From Acidobacteriaceae bacterium (GTDB lineage Bacteria > Acidobacteriota > Terriglobia > Terriglobales > Acidobacteriaceae), in the NCBI GenBank assembly GCA_025929125.1, contig JAICMT010000104.1, forward strand, positions 1-6,086: a stretch of 6,086 nt of DNA, given 5' to 3'. The notes under the pieces were generated by a model. It saw nothing but the letters and a program-made list of their open reading frames with translations, was not told the origin of the DNA and ran no database searches. How positions within the stretch are numbered: position 1 is the stretch's first letter; each line of letters starts with the position of its first letter. Of this stretch, positions 1-4,722 are shown piece after piece. The position numbers were made by a program, and so were the translations under genes.

Positions 1-804
1 GTCTTTCCATGCCGCATAAATTTCATAGCAGGCCTGCGGTGCGGCTGCAGCGAATGCCGGCGCGATCCCGACTGCTCCACTTTCAAGCGCGTCCAGCAAC
101 TCCTCCGAGCGCGCTGCAATGATCTGGAACCCAACTGTCTTTGTCCGCGTGCGCAGTACCGGAGCGGCATCGGCCACAGCCCCACCCAGTCCGGCAGGCG
201 AGATCAAACCAGTTCCAGATGACCGCAGCATGCGTTTCGTTACCGCGGTGAAGACATGCGTGACCGCCACTTCGCGTTTGATGGCAGCCGCGCCGGAAAC
301 CATCTCGCCCACTGCGTGCGCCGCCAGCAGTCCGACGATGTTCGCGTGGGAAGACAGCTGGGCGATTGCCTCCGCTGAGAGTGGCCGCTCAAGAGTGCTC
401 AGCAGTACCATCGGCAGAGGTGAGCCATCCGCGATGGCACGGAAGAAGGTGAGCAATTCGAGCGGCCGCAGATCTCCCGGCAAGGTTGGAATCCCCACTA
501 GCGTGGCGTCGTAGGAATATTCCGCGGCGCATTTCGCCAGTTCCAGCGCACCGTAGACGCTATCGCGCGCAATGCCCGCAATTAGCACTTTCTCTCGAGT
601 CGCGGCTACGGCGCCTACGCGCAGCACTTCGCGCGTCTCATTTTCATCCAACAGAGTCGGCTCGGCGGTCGGTCCGAGCACAATCAGGCCCGCCGCAGGC
701 GTAAGCGAGTAGCGCCGCACGTTCGCAGCTAACGCGTCCTGGTCTACATTGCCGTCGCGTCGGAACGGCGTTGTCAGCGGGATGTACAGTCCTTCGAGCA
801 GCAT
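1..804 (-). CDS. DapA/NAL-family (dihydrodipicolinate synthase-like) protein with degenerate active site, 3' end outside window
   Basis: An open frame of 268 codons starts with ATG at 804 and reaches the window edge without a stop; the family is usually about 300 residues, so most of the protein is present. The N-terminus (IPLTTPFRRDGNVD, residues 8-21), the GPTAEPTLLDENETREVL segment (44-61) and VLIAGIARDS (73-82) match the (beta/alpha)8-barrel DHDPS/N-acetylneuraminate lyase family, whose members make or cleave C-C bonds through a lysine Schiff base with a keto acid. That chemistry looks lost. NIVGLLAAH (155-163) has Leu160 where the family has the Schiff-base Lys (usual pattern NIVGIKEA). 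LLSTLERP (134-141) replaces the tyrosine-bearing YNVPxRT. The PYYN segment is IPTLP (105-109). The start lies 2 nt after the HAD stop, with no strong ribosome site, so translation is probably coupled. Family assignment is firm; substrate and catalysis are unknown. Confidence 0.85.
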   Translation of the reverse strand, partial: MLLEGLYIPLTTPFRRDGNVDQDALAANVRRYSLTPAAGLIVLGPTAEPTLLDENETREVLRVGAVAATREKVLIAGIARDSVYGALELAKCAAEYSYDATLVGIPTLPGDLRPLELLTFFRAIADGSPLPMVLLSTLERPLSAEAIAQLSSHANIVGLLAAHAVGEMVSGAAAIKREVAVTHVFTAVTKRMLRSSGTGLISPAGLGGAVADAAPVLRTRTKTVGFQIIAARSEELLDALESGAVGIAPAFAAAAPQACYEIYAAWKD

Positions 805-806
805 CG

Positions 807-1559
807 CTATTTTGCCGCCACCGTCGCCGGGAGATATACCGGCCAATCCTCAACAGCGCTACGCTCCAGCAGTCCTGGCGTCGGATTTACCGGAAATGCT
901 CGCCGCGCAATCTTCAGCATAGCGGCGTCATGCACCGAGTTGCCGAAGACCACGTCCGGCTGGTGGATGCCGGCGCGAGCCAACGCCGCAACCTTACCTT
1001 CGTCGGTTGGCACGTCTATGAGTCGATCCGTTACTATCCCGTCCTGAACTTCTACCCTCGCCGCCAGCACGCGGTCTGAGGAAATCCCAAATCGCTGCAC
1101 ACCTTCCTCAATGACCCAATCGCAGGTCGAACTCACAGCCCAGATCTCCACTCCTGCCGCTTGCAGTTCCCCCACAAGCGCCTGCAGTTCAGGAAAGATA
1201 TTTGCGTCAATCTCCGTGCGGAAGAACTCAGCTGCGGCAGATTTCATCTGCGACTCTGTCAGTCCGGCATAGATTTGCACCATCTCGCCGCAGATCTCAA
1301 ACTCCGAAACCTGTCCTGCGAGATAGCCGCGATACCGCTCCTCAAGACGCGCAATGGCCACAGGTGAGAGGACCTTTTGTTCTACCGTCCAGCGCATGAA
1401 TCCCGAACCTGCGTCCCCGGACCATAGCGTGCCGTCACAGTCGAAGACCGCTACCCGCGGCTCTTCGGCTCTCACCGCAGCAAGGAACTCCGGCGTGCTC
1501 AGCACACGCTCAGACGCACGTACGGCGATAGGCTCGGCGATGGAAGGTGTATCCGGCAT
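807..1559 (-). CDS. HAD-superfamily phosphatase, SerB-like (subfamily IB)
   Basis: A 250-residue cytosolic HAD hydrolase, expected to remove phosphate from a small phosphorylated metabolite through an aspartyl-phosphate intermediate with Mg2+. All four HAD motifs are visible: motif I FDCDGTLW (39-46; nucleophile Asp40, acid/base Asp42), motif II AVSST (141-145), motif III Lys189 in DEGK, and motif IV FGNSVHDAAML (205-215, Asp211). The helical cap sits between motifs I and II (about 50-125). The tail AFPVNPTPGL (221-230) is typical of SerB-like proteins. About 38 residues precede motif I. The ATG at 1559 is used because no other Met occurs before motif I; the upstream region has only a weak G-rich ribosome site. 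A lone TACAAT on the minus strand (1620-1615) could be its -10, but no good -35 accompanies it. The gene is 2 nt upstream of the DapA-like gene and almost certainly shares its mRNA. The substrate (phosphoserine or other) cannot be told from sequence. Confidence 0.92.
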   Translation of the reverse strand: MPDTPSIAEPIAVRASERVLSTPEFLAAVRAEEPRVAVFDCDGTLWSGDAGSGFMRWTVEQKVLSPVAIARLEERYRGYLAGQVSEFEICGEMVQIYAGLTESQMKSAAAEFFRTEIDANIFPELQALVGELQAAGVEIWAVSSTCDWVIEEGVQRFGISSDRVLAARVEVQDGIVTDRLIDVPTDEGKVAALARAGIHQPDVVFGNSVHDAAMLKIARRAFPVNPTPGLLERSAVEDWPVYLPATVAAK

Positions 1560-1683
1560 AAGGATCGCGCCCCCGGCCCTTTTGCGAACGCCAGCATAAG
1601 CAGGGAGTACCTCTATTGTAAGGGCTCAGCCGTAGTCGCCAGCTGTCGCGGCTCTTGCATCCAATCTCACTGAGGAGACAGAA

Positions 1684-2220
1684 ATGAGTGAGCAGAAGGT
1701 ACTCGCAGGCCGTGAAGGCATCGAGAAGCTTGGCGAGCTTATCAAAGATGTGCACATCTGCATGATGGTCACTGCTGCACCAGACGGCTCCATGGATGCC
1801 CGCCCCATGGCAACCCAGAAGACTGCCTTTGACGGCACGGTCTGGTTTCTGGCGCGGCAGGAATCCGCCAAGGTGTCGGAACTGGAAAACGACACGAACA
1901 TTACGCTCGTATACTCCGATCCGAAAAACGAGAGTTACGTCACCGCCAAGGGGCGCGCAGCGATCAGCCGTGACCAGGCAAAAATCCACGAGCTCTGGAA
2001 TCCCATGTACAAGGCATGGTTCCACCAGGGCGAGGACGATCCGCAGATTACGGTTCTCCGTGTTGACATCGCCGAGGCACAGTACTGGGAAGCCTCCTCC
2101 AGCAAAATCGTGCTCGGGATCAAATATCTCGCTGCGGCCGTCAGCGGAGGCAAGGTCGATGTGGGCGAGCACGGCCGTGTCATAACCGATGGCGCGCCTG
2201 TTACGTCATCTAAAAGTTGA
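1684..2220 (+). CDS. Pyridoxamine 5'-phosphate oxidase-like FMN-binding split-barrel protein (general stress protein 26 type)
   Basis: A 178-residue cytosolic protein of the split beta-barrel flavin-binding superfamily, closest in style to general stress protein 26 (COG3871). Members bind FMN or related cofactors; their physiological reactions are mostly unknown, and true PNP oxidase activity is not implied. Diagnostic stretches are MMVTAAPDGSMDARPMATQ (27-45, barrel strands and cofactor phosphate region), VWFLARQESAKVSELENDTN (53-72), ITLVYSDPKNESYVTAKGRA (73-92), and the GSP26-type ELWNPMYKAWFHQGEDDP (103-120) followed by ITVLRVDIAEAQYWEA (122-137). The last 30 residues are Gly/Ser/Thr-rich and probably disordered. 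The start is supported by AGGAG at 1673-1677, 6 nt before the ATG. The gene is divergent from the HAD gene with 124 bp between; I see no convincing sigma-70 promoter there. Its 3' end overlaps the convergent TonB-type gene by 11 bp. Confidence 0.9.
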   Translation: MSEQKVLAGREGIEKLGELIKDVHICMMVTAAPDGSMDARPMATQKTAFDGTVWFLARQESAKVSELENDTNITLVYSDPKNESYVTAKGRAAISRDQAKIHELWNPMYKAWFHQGEDDPQITVLRVDIAEAQYWEASSSKIVLGIKYLAAAVSGGKVDVGEHGRVITDGAPVTSSKS

Positions 2221-2656
2221 TCTCCACGTTCACCATCACCGGTGCGGCTGTGCCGTTGCATTTGGCAGGTATGAAGCGGTACTGCTTCACTGCGTTAATG
2301 GATCTCTGATCCACTTCTTTCAAGAGCGCTATGTCATCCTCGTCGAGATCCCGAGCCGAGGATGTCAAGATGTGCACGTTTTCCGGTTTCCCTTTGGTGT
2401 TCACGGTCAACTGTACTGTTACGACAGCACCGGTTGTCTTTCGGCGAATCTCTCTGGAGATCGCCGGATCCTCTTTATAGATCAACTCCGGACCTTTCAT
2501 CCCAAAATCAGATACCTTGTACAGCCCATCCGTGTCGGCGGCGCAAGGCTGCGGTGGCCGCCTCGGCGGCGGATTGGGCCCCGGATTGCGGCTCTGCGAT
2601 TGACAGCACTCAGAAGCAAGGAACACAAGTAGAGTCAACAAACGGAAGGAACTCAT
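2210..2656 (-). CDS. Small exported protein with TonB-type C-terminal domain
   Basis: A 148-residue protein. Residues 1-17 form a short hydrophobic export signal or anchor (RLLTLLVFLAS). A Pro/Arg-rich linker follows (25-37). Then comes a TonB C-terminal-like domain (about 56-148): PELIYKEDPAISREIRRKT, GAVVTVQLTVNTKGKPENV (76-94), the SINAVKQYRFIPA helix/strand (119-131), and the final strand VMVNVEINF (140-148). TonB domains contact outer-membrane receptors. Small stand-alone versions like this are, to my knowledge, common in Acidobacteria, and their function is usually unknown. The Cys pair at 17-18 does not make a good lipobox because Glu occupies -1; Cys38 and Cys133 could form a periplasmic disulfide. 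There is no ribosome site before the ATG, and the start codon sits in a small hairpin. It follows the O-methyltransferase by 66 bp on the same strand. Confidence 0.8.
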   Translation of the reverse strand: MSSFRLLTLLVFLASECCQSQSRNPGPNPPPRRPPQPCAADTDGLYKVSDFGMKGPELIYKEDPAISREIRRKTTGAVVTVQLTVNTKGKPENVHILTSSARDLDEDDIALLKEVDQRSINAVKQYRFIPAKCNGTAAPVMVNVEINF

Positions 2657-2666
2657 CGCAGCGATG
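2654..2666 (-). promoter_or_regulatory. Possible start-codon hairpin of the TonB-type gene
   Basis: In the mRNA sense this reads CAUCG-CUG-CGAUG, a 5-bp stem with a 3-nt loop that contains the initiating AUG; no Shine-Dalgarno sequence precedes it. The heptamer GCGATGT (plus-strand reading) occurs at 2661-2667 and again at 2676-2682, so alternative pairings also exist. The element could lower translation initiation or be chance. A role is inference only. Confidence 0.25.
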
Positions 2667-2722
2667 TTAGCACCCGCGATGTTTGCGACGATCAGCAGGA
2701 ATACGCCGCCATCGCTCCCGAA

Positions 2723-3397
2723 TCATTCACGGACCAGTGCAATCGCGAATCCGTCGTGCCCCTTGCTGCCCACCGTCTGCACCGCCGTAGCCACCAATCG
2801 TGGCTCCCTTGCGATGCGGTCTATCATTTCGCGAGTTCCTACCACTGCGGGATCTTCGCTCGTTGCATCCGCAAGTGCGCCTTCACGAACCACGTTGTCC
2901 ACGAGAATCAGCGTCCCGGGTTTCGCCAGTTTTAACGCCCAGTCCAGATACACAGCATTGTTCGGCTTGTCCGCATCGATGAAGATCAAATCGAATGGCT
3001 TCACGCCCTCGGAATGCATTTGGGCCAGGGACTCCGCCGCCGCGCCAACCCGGACCTCCGCCTTTTTCGCCACTCCGGCCCGCTTCAGGTTGGTTCGTGC
3101 CACTTCGGCGTGCTTCGGCTCTCGCTCCAGCGTTACCAGCCGTCCGCCGCGCGGCAGTGCGCGAGCGAGCCAGATAGTGCTGTAACCGCCCAACGTGCCG
3201 ATCTCCAGAACACGCTTTGCTCGCGTCGCCAGCGCAAGCAGGTGCAGCAATTTGCCTTGGTTCGGGGTGATGTCGATACTGGGCAGCCCAGCGGCCGCAT
3301 TCGCCTCCATCGCGTTGTCTAATGCCACATCGTTCTTAGCAAGGGTCTGCTGGATATAACTGTCGACCGCCGTCCAAAGCTCGTTTTTCTCTGCCAT
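2723..3397 (-). CDS. Class I SAM-dependent O-methyltransferase (CCoAOMT/COMT-like, Methyltransf_3)
   Basis: A 224-residue cytosolic enzyme, the usual length for bacterial cation-dependent O-methyltransferases, which transfer a methyl group from S-adenosylmethionine to a catechol-like hydroxyl. An N-terminal helical part includes ITPNQGKLLHLLA (43-55). SAM motif I is VLEIGTLGGYS (63-73), and the ribose-binding acid is Glu91 in VTLERE. FDLIFIDADK (135-144) and LVDNVV (165-170) supply the metal ligands Asp141, Asp167 and Asn168, as in the CCoAOMT family. The frame is open upstream to 3661, but ATG 3397 is chosen because AAGGAG lies at 3412-3407, 9 nt before it, homology begins there, and a longer form would run antisense through the pterin dehydratase gene. 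The gene is divergent from that dehydratase (87 bp gap) and upstream of the TonB-type gene. The natural substrate cannot be inferred. Confidence 0.93.
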   Translation of the reverse strand: MAEKNELWTAVDSYIQQTLAKNDVALDNAMEANAAAGLPSIDITPNQGKLLHLLALATRAKRVLEIGTLGGYSTIWLARALPRGGRLVTLEREPKHAEVARTNLKRAGVAKKAEVRVGAAAESLAQMHSEGVKPFDLIFIDADKPNNAVYLDWALKLAKPGTLILVDNVVREGALADATSEDPAVVGTREMIDRIAREPRLVATAVQTVGSKGHDGFAIALVRE

Positions 3398-3484
3398 ACT
3401 CACATTCTCCTTCATCTGCGTTCTCCAGGCATCCTGCCCAGCTCCGGGGTCGCATCCCACAATCCATATCGAGGTCATTCCGCT

Positions 3485-3784
3485 ATGAATCCCACGCAAC
3501 AACCGCTGTCTGAGCCCAAAATCGCCGATCTCCTTCGCCGGATGCCCGAGTGGGCCCTTGAGGACGGAAAGCTGGTCCGCTACTGGACCTTTGCAGATTT
3601 CTCTAAGGCCATGGATTTCGTTGACCATGTCGCCCGTCTGGCCGAGCAGGAGGGCCACCATCCAGATATCGACATCCGGTACAATCGAGTGAAGTTAGCT
3701 CTCGTTTCGCACGATGCCGGAGGCATTACCCAGCGAGATGCAGACATGGCCCGGCAACTCGATAATGACGGGCTCACAACCTAA
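3485..3784 (+). CDS. phhB: Pterin-4a-carbinolamine dehydratase (4a-hydroxytetrahydrobiopterin dehydratase)
   Basis: A 99-residue protein, the full family length. The enzyme dehydrates 4a-hydroxytetrahydropterin to quinonoid dihydropterin, recycling the cofactor of aromatic amino-acid hydroxylases. The signature is EGHHPDIDIRYNRVKLALVS (56-75) followed by His76 and ITQRDADMA (81-89). His58, His59 and His76 correspond to the catalytic histidines of the family, and Pro60 and Asp85 are also conserved. The N-terminal part with WALEDGKLVRYWTFADFSKA (23-42) is the usual strand-helix region. The ribosome site is weak: GAGG at 3471-3474, 10 nt before the ATG. No phenylalanine hydroxylase is in the window. 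Isolated copies are common, and other roles (for example molybdopterin-related or regulatory) have been proposed for this family. The stop codon is embedded in the 5' arm of a terminator hairpin. Confidence 0.95.
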   Translation: MNPTQQPLSEPKIADLLRRMPEWALEDGKLVRYWTFADFSKAMDFVDHVARLAEQEGHHPDIDIRYNRVKLALVSHDAGGITQRDADMARQLDNDGLTT

Positions 3785-3807
3785 TCCTGCCGCGAAGGTG
3801 GGATTTT
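3783..3807 (+). terminator. Hairpin terminator of the phhB gene
   Basis: AATCCTGCC (3783-3791) pairs with GGTGGGATT (3797-3805) over 9 positions, including two G-U wobbles, around the loop GCGAA. The 3' arm runs into a short T-run (3804-3807). The stem begins inside the TAA stop codon. The T-tract is short, so termination may be partial. Confidence 0.55.
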
Positions 3808-3870
3808 GCTCCAGTCGAAATCGCCGCAACATTTCCTTTCCCTACGGGTTTCTGTAGATCGAGAGCGAGA

Positions 3871-3894
3871 GAAATTCCGAACGGTGGAAATTTC
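3871..3894. promoter_or_regulatory. Imperfect palindrome upstream of the small-RNA promoter (possible operator)
   Basis: GAAATTCC (3871-3878) and GGAAATTTC (3886-3894) form a near-symmetric dyad around a 7-bp centre, with one extra A in the right arm. It ends 4 bp before the proposed -35 at 3899. Its position fits a binding site for an activator or repressor of that promoter. No specific regulator is recognisable. Confidence 0.35.
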
Positions 3895-3898
3895 ACAC

Positions 3899-3928
3899 TT
3901 GCATCTGCGGAAAAGGTGGTACTATAAA
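3899..3928 (+). promoter_or_regulatory. Sigma-70-type promoter for the putative small RNA
   Basis: TTGCAT (3899-3904) and TATAAA (3923-3928) are separated by 18 bp; the -10 matches the consensus at 5 of 6 positions and the -35 at 4 of 6. The predicted start of transcription is about 3933-3936, exactly where the structured segment begins. This is the best promoter-like pair in the window. Confidence 0.55.
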
Positions 3929-3932
3929 AATC

Positions 3933-4050
3933 GGGAGCTTCCTACTGCTCCACATATTTTCGGATGGTTGTGGCAGTAAGCCCCATCCGATACGAGTTGC
4001 GTCACTGGCCTCCCGGCACGGACCTAAAAAATCCGTGCCGCCTTTTTCTT
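3933..4050 (+). ncRNA. Putative structured small RNA (family not recognised)
   Basis: This segment lies between a promoter and an intrinsic terminator and would give an RNA of roughly 117 nt. The 5' part can form one long hairpin: GGG (3933-3935) with CCC (3982-3984), GCTT (3937-3940) with AAGC (3978-3981), ACTG (3944-3947) with CAGT (3974-3977), and CCACA (3950-3954) with TGTGG (3969-3973). All bulges (A3936, CCT 3941-3943, CT 3948-3949) are on the 5' side. The 14-nt loop carries CGGATGG (3961-3967), which is perfectly complementary to CCATCCG (3983-3989) just downstream, an H-type pseudoknot that competes with the outer GGG/CCC pairs. A third option pairs CGGGAG (3932-3937) with CTCCCG (4010-4015). 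A mostly unpaired linker (about 3990-4013) leads to the terminator. It does not look like tmRNA, SRP RNA or a riboswitch I know. It could instead be an attenuated leader of the HU gene. Confidence 0.5.
4014..4050 (+). terminator. Intrinsic (Rho-independent) terminator
   Basis: CGGCACGGA (4014-4022) and TCCGTGCCG (4032-4040) form a perfect 9-bp GC-rich stem around the loop CCTAAAAAA, followed by CCTTTTTCTT. This is a strong plus-strand terminator. The other strand lacks a T-tract after the stem, so it is probably one-directional. Confidence 0.85.
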
Positions 4051-4233
4051 AAGGCGCGTGATGATGACCAACTACCCCTTTCTCGTTTTGCCTCGATTTG
4101 CCTTTGGCAACTTCGGCTCGGGGCTTTGACCTTCTCCTCAACTTTTTTCGACCTCTGTCGCCAGAAGGGCTGCATCCCATCTACAATCAGCATGTAGCAC
4201 TGCCGGACACTGGGGAACCAAGGAGACACTGCG
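4051..4233 (+). promoter_or_regulatory. Upstream region of the HU/IHF gene with a possible -10 box
   Basis: No gene is supported in these 183 bp. The plus strand is pyrimidine-rich up to about 4160. TACAAT at 4182-4187 is a good -10 match and would give a leader of about 40 nt, but no recognisable -35 lies 16-18 bp upstream; TTGACC at 4126-4131 is too far away. CCTTCT (4130-4135) and AGAAGG (4163-4168) are complementary but widely spaced. AAGGAG at 4220-4225 is the ribosome site of the HU/IHF gene. Confidence 0.35.
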
Positions 4234-4596
4234 ATGACCAAGGCTGATCTTGTCGACCGAGTGACTGCTCTCGGAGACCTAACCCGACGCGACGGAGAAA
4301 TCATCGTCGACACTCTCTTTGAGTCTGTCATTGGCGCACTCAAGGCCGGTGACAAGATCGAGATCCGCGGCTTTGGCAGCTTCCGCACCCGCCAGCGGAA
4401 CTCCCGCATCGGGCGCAATCCCAAGACTGGCGAGCGCGTTGACGTCCCAGCGAAGCGAGTGCCGTTCTTCAAGCCTTCCAAGGAGTTGCGTGACTCAGTC
4501 AACCCCGGTGGCGTGAAGAGCACGGCCCGCAAATCCGGCAATGACTCCGGTTCTGGAAGCGGCACCGTTGATACCCACCATCCTCCAGCCATGTAG
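4234..4596 (+). CDS. HU/IHF-family DNA-bending protein with extended C-terminal tail
   Basis: A 120-residue nucleoid-associated protein that should dimerise and bend DNA. Residues 1-90 are a complete HU/IHF fold: MTKADLVDRV helix, IEIRGFGSF (42-50), the beta-arm with GRNPKTGERVDVP (60-72) including the DNA-intercalating Pro63, and FFKPSKELRDSVN (78-90). The IEIRGFGSF and FKPSKELRD segments resemble the IHF-beta side of the family more than IHF-alpha; without a tree I leave it as HU/IHF. Family members are normally 90-100 residues, so residues 91-120 are an extra tail: basic first (VKSTARK), then Gly/Ser-rich (SGNDSGSGSG), ending THHPPAM. It is likely disordered and not the lysine/alanine-repeat type of tail. 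AAGGAG sits 8 nt before the ATG, which fits a well-expressed gene. It lies downstream of the putative small RNA. Confidence 0.95.
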   Translation: MTKADLVDRVTALGDLTRRDGEIIVDTLFESVIGALKAGDKIEIRGFGSFRTRQRNSRIGRNPKTGERVDVPAKRVPFFKPSKELRDSVNPGGVKSTARKSGNDSGSGSGTVDTHHPPAM

Positions 4597-4643
4597 GCAG
4601 GTCCGCCGCCTTAGTTCGGTACGCGACCGGTTCCGCCGCAGGC

Positions 4644-4673
4644 TTGACATCCAGGAACAAGATTCAACTCATT
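4644..4673 (+). promoter_or_regulatory. Possible promoter of the DedA-rhodanese gene
   Basis: TTGACA at 4644-4649 is a perfect -35 consensus. The hexamer 18 bp downstream (CTCATT, 4668-4673) is a poor -10, so the promoter may be weak or need an activator. It lies 50-79 bp before the gene start. No terminator separates it from the HU gene, so read-through is also possible. Confidence 0.35.
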
Positions 4674-4722
4674 TCGCATCGACTGCCTCCTAACCTACAT
4701 CTACACAGCAGGGAGCCTCCAC

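Noticed and set aside
119..514. Plus-strand 131-codon open frame
   Set aside because: Antisense to the DapA-like gene, whose protein matches a known family over its whole visible length.
1560..1683. Divergent promoter between the HAD and split-barrel genes
   Set aside because: A minus-strand TACAAT exists, but no -35 at suitable spacing is found on either strand, so it is not listed as a feature.
1510..2172. Long minus-strand open frame (220 codons) opposite the split-barrel gene
   Set aside because: Its translation has no recognisable domain, and it lies antisense to a clear gene with a good ribosome site.
3398..3661. Upstream in-frame extension of the O-methyltransferase (to 312 residues)
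   Set aside because: It runs antisense through the well-conserved phhB gene, has no methyltransferase homology, and the ATG at 3397 has its own AAGGAG.
3964..4197. Plus-strand 77-codon open frame in the large gap
   Set aside because: It has no ribosome site, spans the perfect terminator hairpin, and the region is better explained as structured RNA plus an upstream region.
4002..4592. Minus-strand open frame (196 codons) opposite the HU/IHF gene and terminator
   Set aside because: Low-complexity Arg/Ser-rich translation typical of an antisense shadow. A shorter version starting near 4194 also lacks a ribosome site and crosses the terminator.
4597..4643. Possible terminator after the HU/IHF gene
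   Set aside because: The region has a near-direct repeat (GGTCCGCCGC / GGTTCCGCCGC) but no stem followed by a T-tract.
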